NCBI GenBank assembly: GCA_009920765.1
Contig: RFZJ01000007.1
Coordinates: 23,820-87,819 of the forward strand
Direction: 5' to 3'
Length of the DNA stretch: 64,000 bases
DNA from: Planctomycetota bacterium
Lineage (GTDB): Bacteria > Planctomycetota > Planctomycetia > Gemmatales > Gemmataceae
Shown piece after piece: positions 43,128 to 52,235 of this stretch; the first letter of the stretch is position 1; every line of letters begins with the position of its first letter. The notes under the pieces are model-generated. The model saw only the letters and a list, made by a program, of their open reading frames with translations, was not told where the DNA came from and searched no databases. Made by a program: the position numbers and the translations under genes.

Positions 43128-45740
43128 ATGTCAAGGTTACTCCTTAAATTTATGTTGGCTGCTTTATTTTTAATAGCTTTAACACCTTTGATTTCTGCTG
43201 CGGATGGAAAACAAAATGTTTACACCGTTATTGTTGGTGTAAGTAAATATAAAGATGCACAAATCAAAGAAAAGCCAAAAGCTGAGGCCGATGCCATCGC
43301 TCTTTTTAGGTTGCTTTCAGATAAAAACATTTTGGGATTAACCAAAGAGAATGGAAAATTGCTCCTGGGCGAACCTGGGAAGGCAAAAGATCTTTCGGAT
43401 TTTACTGCTGAGGCTACGCGTGAAAATGTTCTCGAGGCTTTGAAATGGGTATCCTCTAAGGCTACGGCTGATGATCTAGTGATTTTCGGCTTTTTTGGCC
43501 AAGGGGGCCCTCTTGGGGATAGTGGTGACCGTAGATGTTATTTTACTAGTGATTCCACTTTTTTAGGTCGTGACAAAAATGCCATAGCAAGTGGTGATTT
43601 TGCTGAAACACTTAAATCCCTTAAATCAGGTAAATTTTGCTCCTTTATTGATATTAACTTCAAGGGTTTTCAAGCTGCACAGGGCAAAGCGGTTGCCGAA
43701 GCTTCTCTAGGCGCCAATCCTTATCAAGAATTTTTGGGCGAGGATGCCTCTGAGGACCACTTGCCGCTTCCTGGTCGGGTTGTTTTTCTAGCTACAAACG
43801 GTTTGTACCCATCAGTTGAAGCAGAAGAAAATGGTGTTTTTGCCAAAGCAGTGATTGAAGGCTTGAAAGGCGATGCTGATAAGGAGGGCTATGAAGCTGA
43901 TGGTGTAGTAACAGTTGATGAATTGGCTGAATTTCTCGACAAAAAAATGACCGATTTAACAAAACAGTATGGTAAGACCAAGGAAGAAAAAAACCAGCCT
44001 CATTGGGTATTGGGTGGCCGTACAAATCACTTTATTTTAACGCATAACCCTAAAGAATTTGCCAAGGCGAGTGACCGTTTAGAGAAGTTTGAAAAGATGG
44101 TAGCTTCTAAAAAAGTACCCGAAGAACTTGATGCTGAAGGTAAGTTGTTGCTTCTTAAAATGCCCAGGCTTGAGGCGCAACGAAGCTTGCGTAAGGAATA
44201 TCAATCTTTAGTTGATGGTAAGATCGATCCCGCAGGGTTTGAAAAGAAAAGAAACGAAATTCTTGAGCAAACCAAGTTAGGTAAAGACAAGGCTGATGCC
44301 TTTGCTAAAAAGGTTCAGCAAGCCATCGAAGTTATTCGCAAAGGCTATGTAAAGGAAGTTAATCCGGGTGAAATGGCCGCTTGGGCAATCAAAGGGCTAT
44401 ATCGGCGAATTGAAGAGAAAATCCCCGATCCACTTTTGGCAAAGATTAAGAATCCCAAGGATTTGCGTGAACCTGATATCATTAAAGTTCTTTCAGATGC
44501 TCGAATCCATTTAGGCAAAAGGGAGGATCTGGACAACGGTAAAGATGTTGATATCACCCTCCAGCGAATGCTTAATAATTTAGACCCTTACACAACCTAT
44601 ATTGATGGCGAAACTAAGGCCAACTTTGATCGGGATGTTCAGGGTAATTTTACTGGTATCGGTGTGCAAATTCGTAAGGATGCTGTTTCTGAGATGTTGT
44701 TGGTTGTTACCCCCATTAAAAATAGCCCTGCATATAAAGCAGGTGTTATGGCGGGGGATATCATTTCCACTGTGATTCGTGAGGTTGATAGCGAAGGGAA
44801 AGCACTGCCTAAACCCGAAGTCATTTCTACCAAGGGAATGCAACTTTCTGACGCTGTTAAGAAGATTCTGGGCAAACCTAATACCAAGGTGAAAATTGTT
44901 GTTCAGCGAGAAGGGGTTGAAAAACCTATTGAGTTTGAAATCAGTCGCGGTAGGGTTGAAGTTGAAACCGTTCTTGGTTTCAAGCGCAAAGATAATGATG
45001 ATTGGGATTTCATGATCGATCCAACTTCTAAAATTGGTTATGCCCGTGTTACCAGTTTTTCTAGAAATACAGCCCGTGATCTTCTCAAAGTCATGCGCGA
45101 ATTGGTTTCCAATGGTGTTAAGGGCTTTGTCCTTGACCTGAGATTTAATCCCGGTGGTTTGCTTGATAGTGCTGTTGATATCTCAGACTTGTTCATAGGG
45201 GATGGCTTGATTGTCAGTATCAGGCCTCGTCAAGGCCGTGAACAAAAACATACTGGTGTGCTTGATGGCAGTTTGCTTGATTTTCCCATGGCTTGTCTTG
45301 TTAATGGAGGCAGTGCCAGTGGTAGCGAGATTGTTTCCGCCGCTGTTCAGGATCACCATCGTGCGATTATCATTGGTGAACGTAGCTATGGAAAAGGCAG
45401 TGTGCAAAACATTCAAGCCTTTGGAGATGGTGAATTAAAGCTAACGATTGCTTCTTTCTGGCGTCCTAGTGGGAAGAATCTTAATAAATCAAGTACTGGT
45501 GGCAAGGATGAGGATGAATGGGGTGTTAAACCTGATTTGGAAATCAAACTTTCCCGTAAAGAACGTGATGATCTTATGGAACATCAGCGTGATATTGAGG
45601 TTATTCAGAGAAAAGACAAACTTTCTTCCAAACCTGTAACCAAGGAATTCAAAGATCGTCAACTTGATGAAGCTTTGAAATACATTAAGGGCTTACTTTC
45701 TACTGTTAGCACAGAACCTTCAAAGAAGAAAGCTAGCTAA
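43128..45740 (+). CDS. Secreted S41 C-terminal processing protease with inactive caspase-like domain
   Basis: An 870-residue exported protein. A signal peptide (LLLKFMLAALFLIALTPLISA) precedes a caspase/C14-like domain (about 30-300, YTVIVGVSKYKDA). In it the two catalytic residues are lost: Gln125 replaces His in VIFGFFGQGG, and Asn177 replaces Cys in FIDINFKG. A helical linker (about 310-480) leads to an S41 tail-specific protease: LNNLDPYTTYIDG, a PDZ domain (about 510-610, IKNSPAYKAGVMAGD), then FVLDLRFNPGGLLD, nucleophile Ser731 in GGSASGSEIV and Lys756 in YGKGSVQ. The 25-residue Ser-Lys spacing equals that of E. coli Prc, so the protease half should be active. The pseudo-caspase half may bind substrate or regulate. 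Confidence 0.88.
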   Translation: MSRLLLKFMLAALFLIALTPLISAADGKQNVYTVIVGVSKYKDAQIKEKPKAEADAIALFRLLSDKNILGLTKENGKLLLGEPGKAKDLSDFTAEATRENVLEALKWVSSKATADDLVIFGFFGQGGPLGDSGDRRCYFTSDSTFLGRDKNAIASGDFAETLKSLKSGKFCSFIDINFKGFQAAQGKAVAEASLGANPYQEFLGEDASEDHLPLPGRVVFLATNGLYPSVEAEENGVFAKAVIEGLKGDADKEGYEADGVVTVDELAEFLDKKMTDLTKQYGKTKEEKNQPHWVLGGRTNHFILTHNPKEFAKASDRLEKFEKMVASKKVPEELDAEGKLLLLKMPRLEAQRSLRKEYQSLVDGKIDPAGFEKKRNEILEQTKLGKDKADAFAKKVQQAIEVIRKGYVKEVNPGEMAAWAIKGLYRRIEEKIPDPLLAKIKNPKDLREPDIIKVLSDARIHLGKREDLDNGKDVDITLQRMLNNLDPYTTYIDGETKANFDRDVQGNFTGIGVQIRKDAVSEMLLVVTPIKNSPAYKAGVMAGDIISTVIREVDSEGKALPKPEVISTKGMQLSDAVKKILGKPNTKVKIVVQREGVEKPIEFEISRGRVEVETVLGFKRKDNDDWDFMIDPTSKIGYARVTSFSRNTARDLLKVMRELVSNGVKGFVLDLRFNPGGLLDSAVDISDLFIGDGLIVSIRPRQGREQKHTGVLDGSLLDFPMACLVNGGSASGSEIVSAAVQDHHRAIIIGERSYGKGSVQNIQAFGDGELKLTIASFWRPSGKNLNKSSTGGKDEDEWGVKPDLEIKLSRKERDDLMEHQRDIEVIQRKDKLSSKPVTKEFKDRQLDEALKYIKGLLSTVSTEPSKKKAS

Positions 45741-45779
45741 TAATAAACCTTATCGTTTAATCTGTCTTTAACGAGAAAG

Positions 45780-45820
45780 CGCGATGATCCTTTAAAGGAT
45801 TATTGCGTTTTCTTTTTATT
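45780..45820 (+). terminator. Rho-independent terminator after the S41 protease
   Basis: Arms CGCGATGATCCTTT (45780-45793) and AAAGGATTATTGCG (45794-45807) pair over 14 positions counting G-T pairs, with the central TTTAAA forming the turn. TTTTCTTTTTATTT follows. Confidence 0.85.
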
Positions 45821-45929
45821 TGTATCTCCAATTTGCCGAAGTGCGTTTTCTGTTGCATTATCCTATTGTTGGGAGTGGGTACAAAAGAGCTTTAATGTTT
45901 TTTGCAATTTTTTTAGGTAGGGCAAAATT

Positions 45930-46307
45930 ATGAAGACGAAAATAATGGGTGTATCGATTTTAATTGGTTCAATTCTGGTTTTGGGTGGCTGTACTTGGGG
46001 GGATGGTAATGGGGGCTTTTTAAGAGGTGGTCATGCTAAAAAGGCCGAAAGTGCTTTTCCTGAAACTTTGAACACCGGTGAAGTAATTGTACAGCAAGGG
46101 GCACCCATAATTGAAGAAAGCCCTGCTTATGTGGTTGGCCAGCCTTCAATTCCGATGCCTCCAGGGGTATCAACTCAAACGGCACCACCACCATTAAGCC
46201 CGCAAAATACTTTGCCATTGAGTCCTACGCCTACAAATCCTACTCCAAAATTAGTACCACAGGCTCAACCGACTCCAGCAAATCCAACTTCCAGGATAAT
46301 TAATTAA
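45930..46307 (+). CDS. Small proline-rich lipoprotein
   Basis: 125 residues. A lipoprotein signal (KIMGVSILIGSILVLGGC) is followed by a short Gly/Asp-rich stretch and a tail rich in Pro, Thr and Gln (PPGVSTQTAPPPLSPQ and similar), probably unstructured. It has no recognised domain. It forms its own transcription unit between two terminators. The function is unknown; a wall- or membrane-spanning spacer is one guess. Confidence 0.65.
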   Translation: MKTKIMGVSILIGSILVLGGCTWGDGNGGFLRGGHAKKAESAFPETLNTGEVIVQQGAPIIEESPAYVVGQPSIPMPPGVSTQTAPPPLSPQNTLPLSPTPTNPTPKLVPQAQPTPANPTSRIIN

Positions 46308-46362
46308 GGATTTTGGATTGAGATTCATGAAGCTCTGATTAGCAAATACTTGTGTTGAATTT

Positions 46363-46390
46363 AAAACCCAAGCTGTTTAGTTTGGGTTTT
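46363..46390. terminator. Terminator hairpin between the lipoprotein and ceramidase-like genes
   Basis: AAAACCCAA (46363-46371) pairs with TTTGGGTTTT (46381-46390) around a 9-base loop, with T-rich sequence after it on the plus strand and A/T-rich sequence before it. It lies between converging genes, so it may act in both directions. Confidence 0.65.
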
Positions 46391-46419
46391 ATGTTTAAAA
46401 TCCTAATCATTCATGATGG

Positions 46420-47835
46420 TTATTCAAAAAGTAATTCTTTGAAGGCATTGGCAATAAGAAAAGCGGTATCAGGCCCTAGGCTATTTATTTCACCGTAAGG
46501 CGCAGATTTACTTCCATAGGCAAATGGTGGTTTTTCATCCCATTGTTTTTTAGGAAGAATGTAACCAATTTCATCATTTGCAAGTCCAATTACAGTTTTG
46601 TAAGGCATTTTCCATTTTTGAAACCAATCGTATTCGGTTGGAGCATCTTGGTAATCGGCTTCTTTTTCTGGTTTTGTCGCAACCTTTCCTAAAAGTAATT
46701 CAGGGTATATTTCACCTGGAATACAGCCGATTCCAAGTTCCCCCAAAGATATAACACTTACTTCCGTTTTTGCAGCAGGATGTTTTTCTTCTCGTTGATT
46801 CAGGCTGGCATGCTTATTGAGTTGTAAATCCCAATCGATTATTTCTCGTTTAAAAACACCCATTTGTTTTGCCAATCGGTAAATTGGATTATCTACTGGT
46901 AGAAGGATTTCTTTTTTGCGCACAACGATTGGGGTAAGATTAATTGCTTTTGCTTTTCTCAAAGAATTAAGACTGGCATTTGCCAATAATTGTCCATAGC
47001 GTTCAGTTTTTTCATAGGTTCCGTCATTTAAGTTTTGGCCTTGATCATTTTTAATAGAAACTTTTAAAGAAGTCATTAATCCACCCACAGCACCGGTAAA
47101 TACAATCGCTTCGGCCTGAGTTTGTTTCATTATTTCTTTAACTGTATAACCTACAAAATCTGAGCTTAATTTTTTATTTCCACTTCCCAACGTTTCAGGG
47201 TGACAATGCCAGAAAAGAACTATTCCCAATGCTGTTTTTGTGTTGGTATTGTTGAATTTCAAACTTAATAGTTCATCCATTTTTACAATCGGTGGTCTCC
47301 CGTCATGTAAAAGTTCAGGAATTGAGATTGCAGCAATTTCGGTGTCGCATTCTGTTAAATTTTTAGCAGCTTCCCGAATTGTGCTTACTGCTATTTTTTG
47401 CAAATAGAGCAAATAGTCTGGGTCAGTTCCAGATTGAAAAGGTGTTTGTCCCCAAAGGCCTAAAGTATCAGGCCCCTCGTGGGAATGCGTGCAGGAAAAC
47501 ATGACATTTTCAAAATCTTTAAGTTCCTTACGGATATCATCAACTTGTTCTTTAAATAATCCAATTAAATCAGCACTAACAAAGGCGTATTTCTTGCCTT
47601 CAGTTTTTAGTACCATGGCCCTTATAAAAATAGGATCACTAACGCCTTCTGCTTTTCGATTATGACCAAAACCAGCAATATAAACTGGTTTATTTCCAAT
47701 TTTTGGGGTCGCATCCCCCTTTGAAAATCCGACTTCTAATTTTTCGTTTGAAGTTTGTTTTGTTTCGGAATTTTTAGGCGCAACCAAAATGAATACCAGT
47801 CCGGTCATTATCAGAAAAAGTTGTGATTTGTTCAT
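46420..47835 (-). CDS. Neutral/alkaline ceramidase-like secreted hydrolase
   Basis: A 471-residue exported protein (signal NKSQLFLIMTGLVFILVAP) with the N-terminal domain of the neutral/alkaline non-lysosomal ceramidase family. It has VGFSKGDATPKIGNKPVYIAG, MVLKTEGKKYAFVSADLIG, the metal-site motif SCTHSHEGPDTLGLWG, VLFWHCHPETLG with a second histidine pair, and LGELGIGCIPGEIYPEL. Family enzymes hydrolyse the ceramide amide bond using zinc. Bacterial homologues of this short form are common in planctomycetes and their substrate is not established, so it could act on another N-acyl lipid or amide. Confidence 0.82.
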   Translation of the reverse strand: MNKSQLFLIMTGLVFILVAPKNSETKQTSNEKLEVGFSKGDATPKIGNKPVYIAGFGHNRKAEGVSDPIFIRAMVLKTEGKKYAFVSADLIGLFKEQVDDIRKELKDFENVMFSCTHSHEGPDTLGLWGQTPFQSGTDPDYLLYLQKIAVSTIREAAKNLTECDTEIAAISIPELLHDGRPPIVKMDELLSLKFNNTNTKTALGIVLFWHCHPETLGSGNKKLSSDFVGYTVKEIMKQTQAEAIVFTGAVGGLMTSLKVSIKNDQGQNLNDGTYEKTERYGQLLANASLNSLRKAKAINLTPIVVRKKEILLPVDNPIYRLAKQMGVFKREIIDWDLQLNKHASLNQREEKHPAAKTEVSVISLGELGIGCIPGEIYPELLLGKVATKPEKEADYQDAPTEYDWFQKWKMPYKTVIGLANDEIGYILPKKQWDEKPPFAYGSKSAPYGEINSLGPDTAFLIANAFKELLFE

Positions 47836-48020
47836 ATCGGTAATGTATCTCCAGAATTAATGTGAATCTATGAATTTAGTTAATAGAAGGTTATTTCATA
47901 GTTTTAACTATTTTGCAACGAATTACCTTGTTTACACTTGTCGCTTCAGGCAAACAAAGAATAGGATTAAGTAGCGATTGGTTTTAAGTTTTGCTTTTTT
48001 AGCTTGGGCGAGGATTGCCA

Positions 48021-50645
48021 ATGTCTATCAAATTCAGGGTTTTCCAGATTTTTATTCTTTGTTTCCTGTTGGGTTCGGTTCAGGGGTTTCAAGATTCAAA
48101 GCAAACCCAGATTAAAAAATGGGTGGAAGAATTAGGTGATGCAGACTTCAATGTACGTGAAAATGCCCATAAAAATTTGTGGAAGGCTGGTAGTGATGCC
48201 GAAGACCAACTTAAAACAGCCTTGAAAGGCAGCGATGCAGAGATCCGGAAACGAGCATTGGAATTGCTAGAAAAATTCAAATGGGGGATTTATCACGACT
48301 CACCAATTCCCATCATTGATTTGATCCATGCTTATCAATCTGGAAATTTGCAAGATAAAGAAAAGTCGATAGCTAAATTGATCGAAATGGGCGGGCCAGG
48401 GGTTAAATCAGTAATCAAAATAATTAGTGCTGAAGATCAGGAAGAAATTAGGAACTCGGTTCTTTCTTATGCATCCAAGTCGGTAAGCAAGGTCATCCCC
48501 TATCTGGTTGAGAAAAATGAATTCAAATTCTTAGATCAAATTCTGCAGATGATGCTTGAAAACAGGGCCGAGGGGGTTTTCTCGAATTATGCTGTTTACG
48601 CATTGCTTTCATCTTCCACTGATAAAATCATTAAAGATCTATCTAAAAACAAATCCCAAAAAATTAGTGATGAAATAAATAATGAGGTTCTTGCATATCT
48701 ATATCGAAGCAAGGGCCAAGGTATTGAAGCATTAAAATTCGCAAAGGAATCTAAAAATCCAGAACTTTACACCCAATTGGCACTTGAAGCTTCTAAATGG
48801 AAGGTTGTTTTGGAAACGGATCATTTTCCCGATGATTTGCTTTTGGGGAAATTAGGTTACAAGTTGGCGATGCACCGTTTGTCTAATCATAAAGCGGAAT
48901 TTGAAAAAGAAAGCAAAAATCTGATTGAAATTGCCGAAGAGTTAACTGGTAAAGATAAGAAAGAAGTCGAATCTACAGAGCAATTGTCCCAGGTTGCAAA
49001 AATAGCATTGCTGAATTACATGGTTCCTGAAGGGATTGAATATTTGTTGAAAAACAAAAAGCGCATGATGGTTGCAGAGATTTACGCAAGTCGTTTTGAG
49101 TTTGAGAAAATTAAAGCACTTATTGAAGAAGCCAAAAATGAGAATTCAAAGGATTTTCCTGTACTCGAAATTCACTGGGCAAAAATCCTTTATGGGTTGG
49201 GTGAAAAGGAGCAGGCTATGAAAACCCTTGATTTTTACAGTAATCGCATTGCTGATAAATCTGAAGGTGATTGGCCTTTGAAGTTGGTTCATGCTTGGAT
49301 GTTAATCAAGAAGAAGGATCGTGCTTTTGATGATGCAGCGAAGTATCTACAAAAAATGGAACATCGGGAGGCTTCGGGAAGAATTTTGAATAAATTGTAT
49401 GGGGATGATTCTGAATTTTACGACCCATTATTCCGATTCTTTTTCAAGAAGAAAAATTCTGAAACTGCCCAATCTGTGATTATGCAGCTTAACGTTTTGC
49501 ATGATAAAAAATCGAATCCCAAAGCTGTTGAAAATCTTGTTGATGACCTATTGGAATACGCTTCTACGGTTACCTCAGAAGAGAGTATTAGTTTAAGAAA
49601 CGCTGCCAGCGCAATTTTGAAAAAATATGGCTTACACGAGAAGTTAAAAGAATTGGCTGATAAGTTCGTTAGCGAAACTATTTATCTTTCCCTCGCTGAC
49701 TTGTACGCAGAACGGAAGGAATGGGGTAAGGCCCGAGACGCTTATAAATCCGCTTGGGAAAAAGACAAATCCAAATCGATCATCGCTTTTATGGTTGCAA
49801 AAATGGAGGAAAATATCGGAGATAAAAATCAGTCTTCCAAGTGGAAGGAATTGGCCACCTGGACCCCCCTTGGAAATGAACAGTTAAGGCTTGACTTCGC
49901 TTATGCCTTGGGCAAAAGGAATTTTTTGGATGACGCCCTTGTTCAATTTGATTTGGTTACAAAAACTGGCGAACCTGGTTCTTACAGTGTTGGCGCTTCT
50001 TCGAGGGCCCTTGCAAGTAGACTAATTGAAAAAAAGAACTTTGAAAAAGCTGCAGATGGGTATGAACTTGCAATGCTTCGCTGCATGACACCGTTTGTTT
50101 CCTTCACTCAAAGTCAGGCTTATGTCAATGTTCCTTCTCTTATCGCAAGGTTGCGCTGTAGATCTGCTGTTGAGATTGGAGATTTTGATAAAGCTGATTC
50201 TTTTGCTTCCAAGGCTTATGATTTGCAGCCTGGGGAGGTTGAGTTGCCTATCCTTGTTTACCAGCCTTTGGTTGCCAAAGGAAAGAAGGAACTTGCGGAC
50301 AAGGTCTTTGCAACTGCAAAAAAAGCCATTCAAAAAGTTGGAGATGATTATCCCAATTGTGCCTGGGCGCATAATTCTGCAGCTTGGCTTTCTGCTTGCT
50401 GCAAGTCTGATTTGGCTTGGGGGCTTAAGCAGGCTGAAATAGCTGTTAAACTCGATGATAAAAGTGCTGCTCATCTTGATACTCTTGCTGAAGTTTTATT
50501 TCAGTTGAATCGTCAAAAAGAGGCTGTCGATGTTCAAACCAAGGCTGTTGCGCTTGAACCTACAAAGATTTACTACAAAAAACAGTTAAAGCGCATCCAA
50601 GACGGCGATCCTAGTGTTGACAGGCCTGAAGAGAATGATGATTAA
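48021..50645 (+). CDS. Secreted HEAT- and TPR-repeat protein
   Basis: An 874-residue exported protein of unknown function. The ATG at 48021 has GAGGA upstream. The signal peptide (VFQIFILCFLLGSVQGFQ) is followed by HEAT-like repeats (WVEELGDADFNVRENAHKNL, LKGSDAEIRKRALELLEKF). A long helical region comes next, and the C-terminal third has TPR units (LSLADLYAERKEWGKARDAY, LAWGLKQAEIAVKLDDKSAA, LAEVLFQLNRQKEAVDVQTK). It is a scaffold-like protein facing the periplasm. The tsaE gene follows 9 bases after its stop, which suggests co-transcription by chance of location. Confidence 0.72.
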   Translation: MSIKFRVFQIFILCFLLGSVQGFQDSKQTQIKKWVEELGDADFNVRENAHKNLWKAGSDAEDQLKTALKGSDAEIRKRALELLEKFKWGIYHDSPIPIIDLIHAYQSGNLQDKEKSIAKLIEMGGPGVKSVIKIISAEDQEEIRNSVLSYASKSVSKVIPYLVEKNEFKFLDQILQMMLENRAEGVFSNYAVYALLSSSTDKIIKDLSKNKSQKISDEINNEVLAYLYRSKGQGIEALKFAKESKNPELYTQLALEASKWKVVLETDHFPDDLLLGKLGYKLAMHRLSNHKAEFEKESKNLIEIAEELTGKDKKEVESTEQLSQVAKIALLNYMVPEGIEYLLKNKKRMMVAEIYASRFEFEKIKALIEEAKNENSKDFPVLEIHWAKILYGLGEKEQAMKTLDFYSNRIADKSEGDWPLKLVHAWMLIKKKDRAFDDAAKYLQKMEHREASGRILNKLYGDDSEFYDPLFRFFFKKKNSETAQSVIMQLNVLHDKKSNPKAVENLVDDLLEYASTVTSEESISLRNAASAILKKYGLHEKLKELADKFVSETIYLSLADLYAERKEWGKARDAYKSAWEKDKSKSIIAFMVAKMEENIGDKNQSSKWKELATWTPLGNEQLRLDFAYALGKRNFLDDALVQFDLVTKTGEPGSYSVGASSRALASRLIEKKNFEKAADGYELAMLRCMTPFVSFTQSQAYVNVPSLIARLRCRSAVEIGDFDKADSFASKAYDLQPGEVELPILVYQPLVAKGKKELADKVFATAKKAIQKVGDDYPNCAWAHNSAAWLSACCKSDLAWGLKQAEIAVKLDDKSAAHLDTLAEVLFQLNRQKEAVDVQTKAVALEPTKIYYKKQLKRIQDGDPSVDRPEENDD

Positions 50646-50654
50646 TTAAACTGA

Positions 50655-51164
50655 ATGTTTTCTATGCATCCACGAGTCACCTTTTCTTGTACTTTTGTTG
50701 CGACTTCTTTGGCGAAGTTTAAGGAGTTTGGCGTTTCCCTTGGAGAATTGATTGAGCCATCTTTGGTTATTGCCTTAAATGGAGAATTGGGGAGTGGTAA
50801 AACAACTCTGGTTCGATCCTTATGTCAGGGACTTGGATGTTCTTCATTGGAATTTGTCACTAGTCCAACTTTTGTTCTTATGCAGGAGTATCAAGGGCGT
50901 TGCACGGTGAATCACTTGGATGTTTATCGTTTGGAAAGTGAGTCACAATTTATTGATTTTGGTGGTGAGGAATTTTTTAATTGTGGGGGAGTGGTGTTGG
51001 TTGAATGGGCCGAAAAAATTGTAAATTGTCTACCTGCCACAAGGATGGATGTTTTTTTAGAAGTTTTAAGCACTGAAGCACGACGTATTCACATTTCCTT
51101 GTTTGGTGAATTGTTTTCCCCCCAGATTTTAAATTTTCTTGTACGATTGGCGGAATGCCCATAG
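50655..51164 (+). CDS. tsaE: tRNA threonylcarbamoyladenosine biosynthesis ATPase TsaE
   Basis: ATPase of the TsaBDE complex that makes t6A at position 37 of ANN-decoding tRNAs. At 169 residues it has normal length. It shows the P-loop LNGELGSGKTTLVRSLCQGL, the TsaE-specific FVTSPTFVLMQEYQG, and HLDVYRLES, with VLVEWAEKI later. tsaB and tsaD are not in the window. The start at 50655 has no strong ribosome-binding site; translation may be coupled to the upstream gene. Confidence 0.93.
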   Translation: MFSMHPRVTFSCTFVATSLAKFKEFGVSLGELIEPSLVIALNGELGSGKTTLVRSLCQGLGCSSLEFVTSPTFVLMQEYQGRCTVNHLDVYRLESESQFIDFGGEEFFNCGGVVLVEWAEKIVNCLPATRMDVFLEVLSTEARRIHISLFGELFSPQILNFLVRLAECP

Positions 51165-51181
51165 TCATTCCAAGCCTTTTA

Positions 51182-51211
51182 TTGACAAAATTGTTGAATT
51201 AAAGATACACT
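51182..51211 (+). promoter_or_regulatory. Putative sigma-70 promoter of the polytopic membrane gene
   Basis: TTGACA (51182-51187), an 18-base spacer, and TACACT (51206-51211), about 60 bases before the ATG at 51272. The -35 box is perfect and the -10 box has two mismatches to TATAAT. Confidence 0.45.
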
Positions 51212-51271
51212 TCGATAGTTGACAGATCCGTTTTATATTCGCGGGTTGCTCGGATAGGAGTTGATTACCTG

Positions 51272-51958
51272 ATGCATTTTCTTGATCCTGATATTTTTTC
51301 TGAAGTTGTAAAATTATCGACTCCAGCCTTGATTTCGATTTTATTATGTGGATTGTTGCTTTGGGGCGCCGGTTATCTGACTCACAAATTTTGGGTCGTG
51401 TTTTTGGCTACAGCAGGTGCTGGTGTTTTAGGCTTCGATAAAGGCCCAGATTTTGGAATTCAAGGTGTGTTTGCTGCACTCCTTTTCGGTATCTCAGCTG
51501 GTATTTTGGCACTTTCCATTATTCGTGTGGTGGTTTTTATTTTTGGCGGGTGTACCGGCCTTATCATCGGAAATGTTCTAATGCCCGCAGGAGATGCTTG
51601 GTTGGCATGCCTTCTCGTGGGGGGCATCGCAGCACTTTTACTATACCCTTTCTGGTTTACAGCTTTTTCCAGCTTACTGGGTACGCTTGCCTCGGCTTAT
51701 GGTATTATTGCAATTCTTGAAAGGCTCAAAGCTTTGGATTCTTCTTTGATTGTTGATAAGCAAGCTGGTCTTATTGATGTGATTTGTATTGGATTTGTTG
51801 TTTTTGGCACTATTATCCAGTACTTTTTGACAAAGTATTTCCGCAAGAGGAAATGGCGTCTCATGCAGGAAGAAGAAAGGTTTCGATTACAGAATGAAAA
51901 TATGGCTTATTCCAGTCCTGGAGCTTGGTTTAAAAACCCTTGGCGCCATGCTAGTTAA
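51272..51958 (+). CDS. Polytopic membrane protein (TMEM198/DUF4203-like)
   Basis: A 228-residue protein with six or seven hydrophobic helices covering residues 18-185 (PALISILLCGLLLWGAGYL, GVFAALLFGISAGILALSII, WLACLLVGGIAALLLYPFWF and others). Small-residue and glycine-rich packing resembles the TMEM198/DUF4203 group. A basic cytoplasmic C-terminal tail (RKRKWRLMQEEERFRLQ) follows. It has no enzymatic motif, and the function is unknown. A small membrane gene follows immediately. Confidence 0.65.
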   Translation: MHFLDPDIFSEVVKLSTPALISILLCGLLLWGAGYLTHKFWVVFLATAGAGVLGFDKGPDFGIQGVFAALLFGISAGILALSIIRVVVFIFGGCTGLIIGNVLMPAGDAWLACLLVGGIAALLLYPFWFTAFSSLLGTLASAYGIIAILERLKALDSSLIVDKQAGLIDVICIGFVVFGTIIQYFLTKYFRKRKWRLMQEEERFRLQNENMAYSSPGAWFKNPWRHAS

Positions 51959-51977
51959 TCCTTCGAAAGGGTTTCTC

Positions 51978-52181
51978 ATGGTTTTTGCTACTTTTTTAAT
52001 TTCATATTTTTTGTTTTTTACTAGGCCTGTTTGTGCCCAAACGGCAAATGCTCCCATCCCCGCACAAAATGAACCGGGAGACAAAACTTATACTCGTAAT
52101 TTACTTTCTGGGGTGTTTGCCTTTGTTTCTTCTATTGGTATTTTAGTTCTTATTTGCATGCCTGGTCGCAAAAATTCGTAA
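51978..52181 (+). CDS. Small exported membrane protein
   Basis: 67 residues from the ATG at 51978 (AAAGGG 7 bases upstream). An N-terminal signal-like helix (FATFLISYFLFFTRPVCAQ), a short hydrophilic middle (NAPIPAQNEPGDKTYTRN) and a second hydrophobic helix near the C-terminus (LLSGVFAFVSSIGILVLICM) are visible. It begins 19 bases after the preceding membrane gene and 54 bases before bioB. The frame could also start at 51948, overlapping the previous stop. No family is recognised. Confidence 0.5.
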   Translation: MVFATFLISYFLFFTRPVCAQTANAPIPAQNEPGDKTYTRNLLSGVFAFVSSIGILVLICMPGRKNS

Positions 52182-52235
52182 AATGATTTAGTTGGGTTTT
52201 ATGACTTTAATCTTTTCCCTTTTAGGGGTTCATAT

